Source: a virus. From it: DNA of 40,800 bases. The notes below the pieces were generated by a model. That model was not told where the DNA came from and did no database searches. It saw only the letters and a program-made list of their open reading frames with translations. The stretch covers positions 1-40,800 of the IMG/VR virus record IMGVR_UViG_3300042520_003434; one strand, given 5' to 3'. Position numbers and translations under genes: made by a program. Of this stretch, positions 29,268 through 39,008 are shown piece after piece. The first letter of the stretch is position 1. Every line of letters begins with the position of its first letter.

Positions 29268-31064
29268 ATGAAATTCATTACTTTTAAATTGCTTGAAGGA
29301 AAAAATTTTCTTTCTTTCGGCAATCAAACCAACTCTATTGATTTAAGACCTGGAGTAAACGCTATAATTGGAACAAATCACGACAAAGAAGATTCCAAGA
29401 ACGGAGCAGGCAAATCCAGTATAACGGAGTTACTTTATTACGCTTTATATGGAACAACTCTCCGAGAAATTTCTAAAGATTACGTTCAAAACAGCTTAAC
29501 TAAACAGAGGTGTGAAGTACGCTTAGAATTTTCTGTTAACTCTAATAACACGACAGATTCTTATACAATTATAAGAAAATTAAATCCCACTCAATGTAAG
29601 CTTATTAAAAACGATGAAGACATAACACGGTCAACTTTAGCTAAAACAAACTTATTAATCCAACAGTTAATACACACCCCAGCTACAGTTTTTCAAAACT
29701 CTGTTATTATGTCTGCTAATAATGCATCGCCTTTTATGGCTTTACCAAAAACAGACAAGCGCAAATTTGTTGAAAGTGTTTTAGGTCTTGAAGTTTTTAC
29801 TCAAATGGTCTTAAGGGTTAGAGACGATTACAGCATTTTTAAAAAGGATTACGAATTAACGTATGCAAAATTAGAACAAACCCAAGCAGAGCTTTCTTTT
29901 AATCAAACCCAATTAGAAAATTATGAACAGTTAAAAACGGAGCGTTTTAGCAAGCTAAATGAAAAGAAAAAAACGATTACTTCGGACATACAAACATTAG
30001 AAAACAAAATTGTTAAATTGGATGCGCCAACCACCGAAAAAGACACAGAACAATTGAATCGTATTGAAACTCTGTTAGTATCTTGGAATGAAAAAAAGCA
30101 AAAACTCCAATCAAAAATTAACACTATACAAGCAGAAGTTAATTCCGAAAACAAGCAAATAAAACAACTTCAAACGAACAAAGACAAATGTCCAACATGT
30201 TCTAGAGAATATTCAGAAGAGCACATAGATCATGTATCCAAACTTATTACAAAGCACAAAGCAACAATAAATCAATTTACTCAAGCAGAAGATAAAATTA
30301 AAAAAAGTTTAGATGAAATTGACCAACAGATAGTTAGCTTACAAGCTGCAAAAAAAGTTTGCATTGAAAATGTAACTCTTGTTACAAAAACAATAAACGA
30401 TAACAATTCATTTACTCTTAGTATTAATCATTTAAAATTAAATTTAAAAGACATTGAAGAAGAAGTTTTAATCGTAAACAAAGAACAAAATAACGAACTT
30501 AAAGGAAAAGTAGCTCTACTTCAAAAGCAAATGATTGAAGTAAAAGAAAAGGTAAATCAATTAAACAACGAATTAAATGTATTAGAAACTGTTAAATTTG
30601 TGATTTCAGAAGAGGGAATTAAATCATTTATCGTAAAAAAAATTCTCAAAGTATTAAATTCTCGTCTAGCTTTTTATCTCAAAAAACTCGAAGCAAATTG
30701 TCTGTGCCAATTTAATGAATTTTTTGACGAAGAAATAGTAGATGAGAGTTCCAACCAAAAGTCTTATTTTAACTTTTCTGGAGGAGAAAGAAAAAGAATT
30801 GATCTAGCATGTTTATTTGCTTTTGCTGATATACGGAGACTCCAAGGAGATGTTAATTTTAGCACGGTATTTTACGATGAATTATTAGATTCGTCGCTTG
30901 ATGATAGAGGGGTGTATCTAACACTTAGGTTGTTAAGAGAGCGCTTTAACGAAAGCGGGGAATCCTGTTACATTATTACACACAGAGGACCAGAAGTAAC
31001 AACAAAAGCAGAACACACAATACACGTAATAAAAAAGAATGGGATTTCTTCAATTCAATCCTAG
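29268..31064 (+). CDS. 46: SbcC/Rad50-like ATPase subunit, T4 gp46-like
   Basis: ATPase partner of gp47 in DNA end resection and recombination-dependent replication. 598 aa (T4 gp46: 560). Walker A around KNGAGKSS (44-51), a long coiled coil on both sides of the zinc hook CPTC (about residue 306), ABC signature NFSGGERKRIDLA (about 503-515), Walker B STVFYDELLDSS, and the switch His in IITHRG. The gene has its own promoter and lies 9 kb from gp47. Confidence 0.93.
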   Translation: MKFITFKLLEGKNFLSFGNQTNSIDLRPGVNAIIGTNHDKEDSKNGAGKSSITELLYYALYGTTLREISKDYVQNSLTKQRCEVRLEFSVNSNNTTDSYTIIRKLNPTQCKLIKNDEDITRSTLAKTNLLIQQLIHTPATVFQNSVIMSANNASPFMALPKTDKRKFVESVLGLEVFTQMVLRVRDDYSIFKKDYELTYAKLEQTQAELSFNQTQLENYEQLKTERFSKLNEKKKTITSDIQTLENKIVKLDAPTTEKDTEQLNRIETLLVSWNEKKQKLQSKINTIQAEVNSENKQIKQLQTNKDKCPTCSREYSEEHIDHVSKLITKHKATINQFTQAEDKIKKSLDEIDQQIVSLQAAKKVCIENVTLVTKTINDNNSFTLSINHLKLNLKDIEEEVLIVNKEQNNELKGKVALLQKQMIEVKEKVNQLNNELNVLETVKFVISEEGIKSFIVKKILKVLNSRLAFYLKKLEANCLCQFNEFFDEEIVDESSNQKSYFNFSGGERKRIDLACLFAFADIRRLQGDVNFSTVFYDELLDSSLDDRGVYLTLRLLRERFNESGESCYIITHRGPEVTTKAEHTIHVIKKNGISSIQS

Positions 31065-31102
31065 TCTTTTTTATTATACTTTGTAATTAATCTTTATATA
31101 TT

Positions 31103-32338
31103 ATGATGAATCAAATAGTAGATGTAGGCATTAAAAGTTTAATTGGAGCGCCGATTGGAACCCCATATGGAGTTCCGACACAAAATTTAGTCACTCGTAC
31201 TGCACAACCTCCAGTAATTCCTCCACCAGCCATGCCTTCAACCGGTCTTAAGCGAGCCTTAAACTACTTGGCTGATTACGGTGGTTGTGGGTTTTATCGT
31301 TGCATGTCTGCTAATTTTTTGTTAAACATCAACCAAAAAGCTGTCATAACAGAATCTACAACTATGATTTTAGATGAACGGTTTTATCAAACCGTTGACT
31401 CCATTAAAGTACAAAGACAAGCAACAACATACCAAAAGGACTTTTTATTTGCTCTTAAACAAATGGGAGAACGCACACAAAAACAAACTAAAATGATTTA
31501 CGAAGTAGATGATGTAGTTTTTGCGGAAGATATTCCTATTTACAATCGAAACAGAGATGCGTTTACTTCACCTGAAATTCAATCGTCCATTAAAGACATT
31601 CTTGGTATTATGGACGAAATTGTTGTTACAACCGATTACTTTAAAGAATACATGTCATCAAAGATTGACAATAAAAAAATTACAGTAATTCCAAACTATC
31701 TTATGAAATGGTGGTTTGATAGATACTACAATCTCAATCAATTACTAAAAGCTTACGACAAAAACAAGAAAAAACCAATAGTTGCTATTTTTGCTTCAGG
31801 CACTCATTGTGATGTGCTTAACAGAACCAATCAACAAGACGACTTTGCGTTTGTTGTGGACAATATTATTAAAACCAGAACTGAATTCAATTGGCATTTT
31901 TACGGTAGCTATCCATTGACGCTAAAACCCTTTATCGACAAAGGAGAAATGAAATTCTTTCCATGGGTCCAGTTATCAGAATTTCCTGAAACTATGGCTA
32001 ACTCTGGAGCTCAATTGACCTTTGCGTGTTTACAAGACAATAATTTTAATCGTTGTAAATCCAACATTAAATTAATTGAAGCGGGTGCACTTGGTTTGCC
32101 ATGTGTATGTCCAGATATGGTTACATACAAAGATGCTTTTTTGAAATACAAAAACGGAAATGAGTTTATTGATTGCATTAAAACAGCGTTAAAAAATCAA
32201 ACAACATATTCAGATATGTGCAAAAAGTCACGAGCTTTTGCTGAAAAGTTTTGGCTAGATGATGATCACAATTTAATGAAACACTACGAAGTGTACTTTA
32301 CTCCTTATAAATCTTCTGAAAGAAGATTTATCGTTTGA
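31103..32338 (+). CDS. GT-B (GT4-like) glycosyltransferase
   Basis: A 411-aa protein. After a Pro-rich start it has DYGGCGFYRCMSANFLL (about 53-69), TKMIYEVDDVVF (about 132-143, the acidic motif of many GT-B phage enzymes) and CKSNIKLIEAGALGLPCVCPD (about 315-335), the E-x7-type donor motif of GT4. No membrane segment. A weak promoter-like TAGTCT-N16-TAATTA lies at 31062-31089. Set between gp46 and gp43, outside the main island; it may glucosylate DNA or a virion/cell glycan, and which of these is not visible. Confidence 0.75.
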   Translation: MMNQIVDVGIKSLIGAPIGTPYGVPTQNLVTRTAQPPVIPPPAMPSTGLKRALNYLADYGGCGFYRCMSANFLLNINQKAVITESTTMILDERFYQTVDSIKVQRQATTYQKDFLFALKQMGERTQKQTKMIYEVDDVVFAEDIPIYNRNRDAFTSPEIQSSIKDILGIMDEIVVTTDYFKEYMSSKIDNKKITVIPNYLMKWWFDRYYNLNQLLKAYDKNKKKPIVAIFASGTHCDVLNRTNQQDDFAFVVDNIIKTRTEFNWHFYGSYPLTLKPFIDKGEMKFFPWVQLSEFPETMANSGAQLTFACLQDNNFNRCKSNIKLIEAGALGLPCVCPDMVTYKDAFLKYKNGNEFIDCIKTALKNQTTYSDMCKKSRAFAEKFWLDDDHNLMKHYEVYFTPYKSSERRFIV

Positions 32339-32362
32339 CATTCTTAACATTTCGTCTAAAGT
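32335..32362 (+). promoter_or_regulatory. sigma70-like promoter, N16 spacer, consensus -35
   Basis: TTGACA at 32335-32340 and TAAAGT at 32357-32362, 16 bp apart, 11 nt before the polymerase ATG. The -35 overlaps the upstream stop codon. Confidence 0.75.
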
Positions 32363-32373
32363 AGAGAACGAAT

Positions 32374-34914
32374 ATGTATCGTTCAGCTTCTTATAATCCT
32401 TTTAATGAATCAGTATTTTTGCGTACGTGGACAGAAGATGGGGACAGGATAGATACCGAAATACCGTTTAGACCGTACCTTTTCTTAGAGAAAGAAGGTT
32501 CGAGTGATGCAACGTCTATTTTCAAAACGTCGCTTGTAAAGAAGCAATTCAAAAACAGCATTGAGAGACGCAGATTCGTTGACAACACTGCAAACAAAAG
32601 AATATTTCACAATTTAGGTCCAGAGCAACAATTTCTTATAGAAATGTATAAGGATCAAAATAATGATCCAGAATTTTCTCAATTTCCTCTTAAAATTTTC
32701 TTATTGGATATTGAGGTTGATACTACTTTTGAATCCGGCTTTCCTACTCCTGAAAAAGCAGCAGTTCCCATTAATTTAATTACTGTGTATGATAGCATTA
32801 AAAAAATTACACACACTTGGGGATTAAAAAACGAATACTCTCCTTCTATAGAGGATTGCGTTTATTATAGATGCAAAGATGAGCAAGACTTAATTTTAAG
32901 ATTTGTGGATTTTTGGAAGTTGGATTATCCAGATGTTGCGTCAGGCTGGAATTCTCAAGGGTTCGATTTTCCGTATATTATAAATCGTTTTAGAAAAGTT
33001 TTTGGGGAAGATTTTATCAATCAGTTATCTCCGACAGGCAATGTCAGAGGAAGAAAAGTCTTTACTGATATGGGCAAAGAAACAACCATATGGTCGATCC
33101 AAGGCATATCCCTTTTGGATTATATGGACTTGTACAAGACGTTTTCTCCAGGAGAAAAGGAATCATTTAGCTTGAATTATATTTCCGAATTAGAACTAGG
33201 CGAAGGAAAAATAGCACACAACGCTGTCAGTCTCGGAGAATTAGCACAAACGGATTGGAAGACATTTGTAGACTATAATATACAAGACGTTCACTTGCTT
33301 GTGAGATTGGAAGAAAAGCTTAAATTTTTGGAAATTGCTAGAATACTTTCTTATAAAGGATGTACAAATTTCGAGTCAGCTTTAGGTAAAGTAGCAATTG
33401 TAACAGGAGCTGTTGCGATACAAGCTTCAAAGCAAGGTTATGTCATTCCTACTTTTCCGAACAAAATTGATAGAGAGTCATACGAAGGAGGTTACGTAAG
33501 AGATCCAGAAAAAGGCTTGCAAAAAGCAATTGTAAGTTTTGACGTAAATTCTTTGTATCCAAATACAATTATTACGTTAAACATATCTCCTGAAACCAAA
33601 CTAGGCAAAGTAATTGATCAAACAGACAAAGAAGTAGCACTAGTTTTGTTAAACGGAAAATCTCACACTCTTTCTATTGATAAATTTCACACCTTTTTGA
33701 AAACCGAAAAAGTAGCACTTTCAAAAGCTGGTGTTTTATATTCTCAAAAAACAAAAGGGGTAATTCCGAACCTTATTGATCAAATTTACAAAGAGCGAGT
33801 AAATACCAAAAACGAATTAACTTTACTTAAAAAATTAAAAAAGTCAGACAAGCAAACCTTGCTTAAAATAACTTATTTAGACACGCTTCAATATACTTTT
33901 AAAATTTTATTGAATTCAATTTACGGTACATTTGCGAACAAACATTCTTCGTTGATGGATATTGATAACGCAACATCAATTACGGTCACTGGCCAAAACG
34001 TGGCGAAAGCTGGAGCTGAAATTATTGATTGCTATCTAAAACAAAAATACAATATCGATAAGTCTTGCACCCTATATCAAGATACAGATTCGATTTATAT
34101 TACAGTAAATCCATTTCTTGAAAAATTCCAAATTGATTTGCTTAACGGCAACGAAATTTCAGAAAAAGCCCACAAATTTGTTAACGAGCTTGACGAGATA
34201 GTAAATAAAGAAATTCTTGAGTGGGCAAAAAAAGAATTATTTTCTGTAGATCCTCGCTACGTTTTTAAAAGAGAAGTTATTTCAGACGTAGGTATTTTTC
34301 TTCAAAAGAAAAGATATATACTCCACGTTTTAGATGTCGAGGGTGTACCGACCGATAAATTTAAATATACAGGAGTAGAACTTGTTCGTTCTACGACTCC
34401 AAAAAAAGTTAAAAAATTAATTGAGGATATAACAAAAACAGCTTTGCTTACTCAATGTCGCAAAAAATCAAACGAGGTATATCAAAATTGCCACACATCA
34501 TTTCAGGCACTAGACCCCAACGACATTGCAGCTAGAACTTCCATTAACAATTTAGAAAAATATGCAAATGGAGCATCTTTATACAAATTTAATAACGCTA
34601 CTCCATCTCACGTAAAAGGGGCAATTGCGTACAATATTCTTATTAAAGAATTGAAACTAGACGATAAATTTGAAGCTATTCAAGCCGGTCAAAAAGTAAA
34701 AAAACTATATTGTGCTAAAAACAAATACGGATTGGATGCTATAACATACACCTCTATCTTACCGGAAGAATTTGGCATTAAGGTGGATTGGGATAAAATG
34801 TTTGCTAAGTTAGTGACTCAACCTATAGAAAGGTTATATCAAGCAATTGGTTGGTCTTTGCCAGAGATAGGGAAAGAAATACAAACTGATCTGTTTGATT
34901 TATTTGCGAAATAA
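32374..34914 (+). CDS. 43: family B DNA polymerase, T4 gp43-like
   Basis: Replicative polymerase with proofreading. 846 aa (T4 gp43: 898). Exonuclease motifs: Exo I LLDIEVDT (Asp112, Glu114), Exo II SGWNSQGFDFPYI, Exo III YNIQDVHLL. Polymerase motifs: A FDVNSLYPN (Asp390 at start), B KILLNSIYG (510-518), C YQDTDSIYI (Asp570, Asp572). All catalytic residues are present. The C-terminus ends TDLFDLFAK, a hydrophobic end as expected for sliding-clamp binding. It has its own strong promoter and opens the 43-uvsX-41 replication block. Confidence 0.97.
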   Translation: MYRSASYNPFNESVFLRTWTEDGDRIDTEIPFRPYLFLEKEGSSDATSIFKTSLVKKQFKNSIERRRFVDNTANKRIFHNLGPEQQFLIEMYKDQNNDPEFSQFPLKIFLLDIEVDTTFESGFPTPEKAAVPINLITVYDSIKKITHTWGLKNEYSPSIEDCVYYRCKDEQDLILRFVDFWKLDYPDVASGWNSQGFDFPYIINRFRKVFGEDFINQLSPTGNVRGRKVFTDMGKETTIWSIQGISLLDYMDLYKTFSPGEKESFSLNYISELELGEGKIAHNAVSLGELAQTDWKTFVDYNIQDVHLLVRLEEKLKFLEIARILSYKGCTNFESALGKVAIVTGAVAIQASKQGYVIPTFPNKIDRESYEGGYVRDPEKGLQKAIVSFDVNSLYPNTIITLNISPETKLGKVIDQTDKEVALVLLNGKSHTLSIDKFHTFLKTEKVALSKAGVLYSQKTKGVIPNLIDQIYKERVNTKNELTLLKKLKKSDKQTLLKITYLDTLQYTFKILLNSIYGTFANKHSSLMDIDNATSITVTGQNVAKAGAEIIDCYLKQKYNIDKSCTLYQDTDSIYITVNPFLEKFQIDLLNGNEISEKAHKFVNELDEIVNKEILEWAKKELFSVDPRYVFKREVISDVGIFLQKKRYILHVLDVEGVPTDKFKYTGVELVRSTTPKKVKKLIEDITKTALLTQCRKKSNEVYQNCHTSFQALDPNDIAARTSINNLEKYANGASLYKFNNATPSHVKGAIAYNILIKELKLDDKFEAIQAGQKVKKLYCAKNKYGLDAITYTSILPEEFGIKVDWDKMFAKLVTQPIERLYQAIGWSLPEIGKEIQTDLFDLFAK

Positions 34915-34922
34915 CATAAATT
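34895..34922 (+). promoter_or_regulatory. possible weak promoter, N16 spacer
   Basis: TTGATT at 34895-34900 and TAAATT at 34917-34922, 16 bp apart, 5 nt before GTG 34928. Confidence 0.4.
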
Positions 34923-34927
34923 AATTT

Positions 34928-35194
34928 GTGAGTAAAAATACACATTTAGATGCACTAACTAGCCATGAATTGTATTACACTCTTATTTCGATTTCCCAAG
35001 AAGATTACTATTTACAGGAATTTTTAGAAACCAATTTGATGGAAGATTTGCTATACACGCTGGATGTATACGATATTATTTACATTGCTTCAGATGATCG
35101 AATTTTATTGACATCAAAAGGAGAAAAATTATTACAATATTTATATTTCGATGTTGAAATTGAAAAATCTAATGTTAAATTATATAAACTATGA
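34928..35194 (+). CDS. hypothetical protein, 88 aa, GTG start
   Basis: Begins SKNTHLDALTSHELYYTL after GTG. Acidic, helical first half, then DDRILLTSKGEKLLQYLYFD (about 56-75), which looks like the beta-wing and last helix of a winged-helix domain; that reading is tentative. The stop overlaps the next ATG (ATGA), coupling it to the following gene in the 43-uvsX interval. Confidence 0.6.
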   Translation: MSKNTHLDALTSHELYYTLISISQEDYYLQEFLETNLMEDLLYTLDVYDIIYIASDDRILLTSKGEKLLQYLYFDVEIEKSNVKLYKL

Positions 35195-35571
35195 ACCAAA
35201 CAAACAATAAACCACTAACGGTGTTTTTGGACACCATCGGCAGAACAATTATCGGTAAAGTCGTTGCAGAAACAGACGAAGCCGTTTCAATTGAAAATCC
35301 AGCAGTTGTGCATGTACAACCAAATCCACAAACAAACCAATTACAATTACAAATTCTACCTTTGTTCTTTAGAGAATTTCAAGCTGATCGGAACGAACCA
35401 ACTGTTTGGAATTATCGCAAATCAAACATTACTCTTTCTGACGATGTTACGTTTGCAGTACAATTTATTTCTCAATACGAGCAAATGTTTCGTCAAGTAG
35501 AAGCCACTCCTCAAACTCAGCCAGAGCCTCAATTAGTTAAGCTTTTTGACGAAGAAGAGGAAGCGAAATAA
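35191..35571 (+). CDS. conserved phage protein, possibly Sm-like fold, 126 aa
   Basis: Starts MNQTNNKPLTVFLDTIGRTI. The run of short strands (LTVFLDTIGRTIIGKVV, then EAVSIENPAVVHV and LQLQILPLFFREF) is compatible with a small Sm-like beta barrel, and similar genes occur near uvsX in T4-like marine phages (from memory). The C-terminus is acidic (DEEEEA). Ends just before a strong terminator, so it closes the polymerase transcript. Function unknown. Confidence 0.65.
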   Translation: MNQTNNKPLTVFLDTIGRTIIGKVVAETDEAVSIENPAVVHVQPNPQTNQLQLQILPLFFREFQADRNEPTVWNYRKSNITLSDDVTFAVQFISQYEQMFRQVEATPQTQPEPQLVKLFDEEEEAK

Positions 35572-35596
35572 TTTAGTCTTGTATATTGTATATCAT

Positions 35597-35628
35597 AATC
35601 CCACTCTTCGGAGTGGGATTTTTTTTTT
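35597..35628 (+). terminator. strong Rho-independent terminator
   Basis: AATCCCACTC (35597-35606), loop TTCG, GAGTGGGATT (35611-35620), a perfect 10-bp stem with the stable cTTCGg loop, followed by a run of T to 35628. It separates the polymerase transcript from uvsX. Confidence 0.95.
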
Positions 35629-35630
35629 AG

Positions 35631-35658
35631 TTGAAATTGAGTTTAATTGTCGTATGCT
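35631..35658 (+). promoter_or_regulatory. sigma70-like promoter, N16 spacer
   Basis: TTGAAA at 35631-35636 and TATGCT at 35653-35658, 16 bp apart. The uvsX ATG is 7 nt past the -10 box, so the mRNA would start at or within a base of it. Directly follows the terminator. Confidence 0.75.
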
Positions 35659-35665
35659 TTTTTAG

Positions 35666-36754
35666 ATGAGTAATTCACTTAAAGATATTTTTGGCTCCGT
35701 TGACAAGCTTAATCCTGACGGAGGAATGATGGACGAAACTTCGATATCAACGCCTTCAGATTGGATCGATACAGGTTCTAAAGCACTAAATGCTATTATT
35801 TCAGGTTCCTTATATAAAGGAGTTCCTGTCGGAAGAATTACAGGTTTTGCTGGGCCATCAGGTGCAGGAAAAACGCTTATTATTAACAAAATTATGGCCA
35901 ACGCTCAAAAGAAAGGCTATATTTCAGTTATTTGGGATTCAGAGGTCGCTGTTGATAAAGATAGCGCTAAAAATGTTGGTTTAGATTTAAAAAAGACAAA
36001 ATACTACCCAGTCGAAACAATCGAGGAATGCAGAAACCAAATAAGTGCGTTTTTGGATAATGTTATTGCAGCAAATGACCCAAAGCTCAAATTTATCGTA
36101 TCTATAGACTCTCTTGGAAACCTCGCGTCATCAAAAGAAATTGAGGATGCCCGTAAAGGTAAAGATGCAGCAGATGTAGGACAAAGAGCTAAAGCAACAA
36201 AGAGTATGATGAGATCAATTACTTACAAAGCTGCTAAAGCCGGAGTTCCGATTCTTTTTTCAAATCACATTTATGAAGGAATGGAAATGTTTCCAAGCTT
36301 GATTAAAAATCAAGCTGGAGGAAAAGGTCCAATTTATTTGGCCTCTGTGTTGGTACAACTTGCTATACGTAATGAAAAAATTTCCGAAAATCCAGATGAA
36401 AAATCAATTGCAATTTCTAACAACGTTTCCGGCGTAACCATGTCAGCAATGACAGTTAAAAATCGTATTGTGCCTCCCTTTCTTAAAACGGAGTTGTATT
36501 TGAATTTTAAAACAGGACTCGATGAAAATACAGGCCTGTTTGATATTGCTTTGGCTTTAGGTATTATTGAACAGTCTGGTAAGACATATCAATTTCAAGG
36601 AGAGAGTGTAGGATACCGAAAGAACCTTGAAAAGGATGTCGACTTTTGGAAGAAGGTGTGTCCAATTTTAGAACAAAAACTCCGAGAAGAATTATGTTAT
36701 GGTTCAACTGATACATCCAATCAAGAAGATCAACTAGTTGATGATGACGAATAA
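35666..36754 (+). CDS. uvsX: UvsX recombinase, RecA-like
   Basis: RecA-family strand-exchange protein of T4-like phages. 362 aa (T4 UvsX: 391). Walker A GPSGAGKT at 63-70, catalytic region VIWDSEVAVD (about 90-99), Walker B FIVSIDSLGNLAS (about 145-157), and the L2-like segment SNHIYEGMEMFPSLIKNQAGG. The C-terminus is acidic (DDDE), as in RecA. First gene of a transcript with gp41 and the DHH enzyme. It overlaps gp41. Confidence 0.95.
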   Translation: MSNSLKDIFGSVDKLNPDGGMMDETSISTPSDWIDTGSKALNAIISGSLYKGVPVGRITGFAGPSGAGKTLIINKIMANAQKKGYISVIWDSEVAVDKDSAKNVGLDLKKTKYYPVETIEECRNQISAFLDNVIAANDPKLKFIVSIDSLGNLASSKEIEDARKGKDAADVGQRAKATKSMMRSITYKAAKAGVPILFSNHIYEGMEMFPSLIKNQAGGKGPIYLASVLVQLAIRNEKISENPDEKSIAISNNVSGVTMSAMTVKNRIVPPFLKTELYLNFKTGLDENTGLFDIALALGIIEQSGKTYQFQGESVGYRKNLEKDVDFWKKVCPILEQKLREELCYGSTDTSNQEDQLVDDDE

Positions 36755-38111
36755 TAAAACTCAATCCAAATTAGATTTAGATTATTTTGAGTCAGTATTA
36801 TTATATAATGCTTTAACTGATTCTGAATATTTAAGTTCCATTATATCATATACAGATCCTTCGTTTTTTGTAGACAAAAATATCGGCAAAGTAATTGATT
36901 GTATATCCCTTTTTTTTACAGAAAGAGGTACAGTACCGTCATTGACGGAAATAAAAGCAAGATTTGTCAGCGAAGAAGACAAAAAAGCGCTTGCTGAAAT
37001 TAAAACTAAATTGAGTGGTTTGCAGGGACCGTTTAACAAAGAAGAACTAATTTCAAATACAGAAAAATTCTTAAAAGAACGATTGGTCTACAAGACAGTT
37101 TTAAACGTTGCAGAAAACTTTTCGAATCAAACATCAGCTTTAGATTCTATTTTGTTAGACTTCGAAAAGGCTTACAATATTTCTTTGAAGGAAAACTTAG
37201 GACATTGGTATTTCGAAGACATCGACAAGCACATTAAAGATCTAACCACCGTTTACAATCCACTTCCAACTAGTTGGAAGTTTTTTGATGAAAAGACCGA
37301 AGGCGGCCTTTTTCCTAAAACACTCACAGTTTTTGCTGGCCAAGTCAATGTAGGAAAATCTATAGTTTTAGGAAATTTAGCAACAAACATGCTTTTGGCT
37401 GACAAAAACGTACTTCTTATCTCCTTAGAGATGTCTGAGTTTATGTATTCAAAACGCATATCCACTCAATTAACGCAAATTCCACACAACGATTTAAAAA
37501 CTTACACTGACGAACTCTCAGAACAAATATCTCATATTAAAAACCGAGTAAACAGCCGTCTAGTAATTAAAGAATATCCACCAAGAAGTGTTACCATACG
37601 TCATATTGATTCATTTATCACCAAACTTAAACATAAAGGATTTTGCCCTGATATAATAGTAGTCGATTATATTAATTTGATTCACCCGATAGCTAAAAAC
37701 CTTAATTCTTACGAATCAATTAAAGAAATCGCAGAACATTTGAGAGGGTTGTCATTCAAATATAATTTGCCCATTGTAAGCGCAACACAACTTAATAGAG
37801 GTAGTTTCAATACATCTTCTCCTGGAATGGAAGGAATTGCTGAATCAATTGGGTTAGCGGCAACGTGCGATGTAATATGCTCATTGTGGCAAGAAGAGGA
37901 AGACCGAGAGTTAGGAATTATTAATATGGGTATGCAAAAAAATCGTTTCGGTCCCAATTTCGGTCATTCTGCTTTTAAGTGCAATTACAACACTCTAACA
38001 CTAAAAGAAACATCTACTGATTATTTTGCCCAAGATGGGGACTCCACAGAAGATGTTGTAAACAATACCTCTACAGCATTAAATATGTTACAAGTTAACG
38101 CAAATGAATAA
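36741..38111 (+). CDS. 41: replicative DNA helicase, DnaB/T4 gp41-like
   Basis: Hexameric 5'-3' helicase of the primosome. About 456 aa (T4 gp41: 475). N-terminal helical domain, then RecA-like core: Walker A AGQVNVGKS (about 204-212), LLISLEMSE (H1a Glu), Walker B DIIVVDYINL (about 305-314), SATQLNRG (H3 Gln), and the QKNRFGP arginine-finger region. ATG at 36741 or 36744 is used; a TTG three bases upstream is possible. It overlaps uvsX by 14 bp and the DHH gene by 8 bp. Confidence 0.95.
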   Translation: MMTNNKTQSKLDLDYFESVLLYNALTDSEYLSSIISYTDPSFFVDKNIGKVIDCISLFFTERGTVPSLTEIKARFVSEEDKKALAEIKTKLSGLQGPFNKEELISNTEKFLKERLVYKTVLNVAENFSNQTSALDSILLDFEKAYNISLKENLGHWYFEDIDKHIKDLTTVYNPLPTSWKFFDEKTEGGLFPKTLTVFAGQVNVGKSIVLGNLATNMLLADKNVLLISLEMSEFMYSKRISTQLTQIPHNDLKTYTDELSEQISHIKNRVNSRLVIKEYPPRSVTIRHIDSFITKLKHKGFCPDIIVVDYINLIHPIAKNLNSYESIKEIAEHLRGLSFKYNLPIVSATQLNRGSFNTSSPGMEGIAESIGLAATCDVICSLWQEEEDRELGIINMGMQKNRFGPNFGHSAFKCNYNTLTLKETSTDYFAQDGDSTEDVVNNTSTALNMLQVNANE

Positions 38112-38991
38112 TGAACAAACAATACAAGTTGTTACACATTCAGACTTAGATGGAGTAGTAAGTTATTTAGTTCTTTGTTGGTTGTATGGAAAAAAATTAA
38201 ATGTTCTTCCAACCACTCCCGCAAAATTAGAACAAGATTATAACTCTTTAATTTCCTCAGGAAAAGTTTGGGATAAACTTTATTTTTTAGATCTTGATGT
38301 TTCCAAATTAGGAGAATCTATAGATAAACAAAATACAGTAATATTAGATCACCACAAAACAAACATATTTCCATTTAAGCATGCCTTGGTTAGAATATAC
38401 AATGAAACCTCTTGTGCAAAATTAATATACGACACGTTTTTTAAAAACACCAATAAATCAGTATCAAGCGCTCAAAAAACATTAATAGCTTTAGCTGATG
38501 ATTGGGATTCTTCTGCTAAACAAACTCCTTTATCAGAAGAATTAAACATAGTCTATCATTCTTTATCAAATAAATTTAATTCTTTTGTTGAAGATTATTA
38601 CAATGGGTTTGTTCGTTTTGATAAATTTAAAACGAACGCAATTTTGTTGTACAAAAAACACTGCAGAGAATATTTAAACGAATTAAATCCTTTTATAGGA
38701 AATATTGATTTTGAAAACAACAAGAATGTTAAAGTTGGAGCAGTTTTTTGTAAAAAATTTGTACAAGAATCGTGTGATTGGTTATTTAAAAACCACGGAG
38801 TCGACGTTGCAATTGCAGTCATTATTGATCAAAAGAGAATTGCAGTAAGACGAAGTTCAAACAACAATACAATTGATGTATCAAAATTTGTTCAAAGAAT
38901 TGCTTCTGGAGGCGGCCATGAAGCAGCAGCTGGAGGTAATTTAACAGAAGAATTTGTTGAGTTCACAAAAATGTTGAAACCTTTAAGTTAA
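38104..38991 (+). CDS. DHH/DHHA1 family phosphoesterase
   Basis: A 295-aa protein with the DHH order: VVTHSDLDGVVS (motif I, about 9-20), YFLDLDVS (II), TVILDHHKT (III, the DHH, about 77-85), ALADDWD (IV), and the DHHA1 nucleotide-binding GGGHEAAAGG near residue 270. Family members are RecJ-like ssDNA exonucleases or NrnA-like enzymes that degrade short oligonucleotides. The size fits NrnA-like better than full RecJ. Its overlap with gp41 suggests a replication or nucleotide-salvage role. Confidence 0.88.
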   Translation: MNNEQTIQVVTHSDLDGVVSYLVLCWLYGKKLNVLPTTPAKLEQDYNSLISSGKVWDKLYFLDLDVSKLGESIDKQNTVILDHHKTNIFPFKHALVRIYNETSCAKLIYDTFFKNTNKSVSSAQKTLIALADDWDSSAKQTPLSEELNIVYHSLSNKFNSFVEDYYNGFVRFDKFKTNAILLYKKHCREYLNELNPFIGNIDFENNKNVKVGAVFCKKFVQESCDWLFKNHGVDVAIAVIIDQKRIAVRRSSNNNTIDVSKFVQRIASGGGHEAAAGGNLTEEFVEFTKMLKPLS

Positions 38992-39001
38992 ACTCTAAGT
39001 A
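38974..39001 (+). promoter_or_regulatory. possible promoter, N16 spacer
   Basis: TTGAAA at 38974-38979 and TAAGTA at 38996-39001, 16 bp apart, 7 nt before ATG 39009. Confidence 0.45.
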
Positions 39002-39008
39002 GATCAAA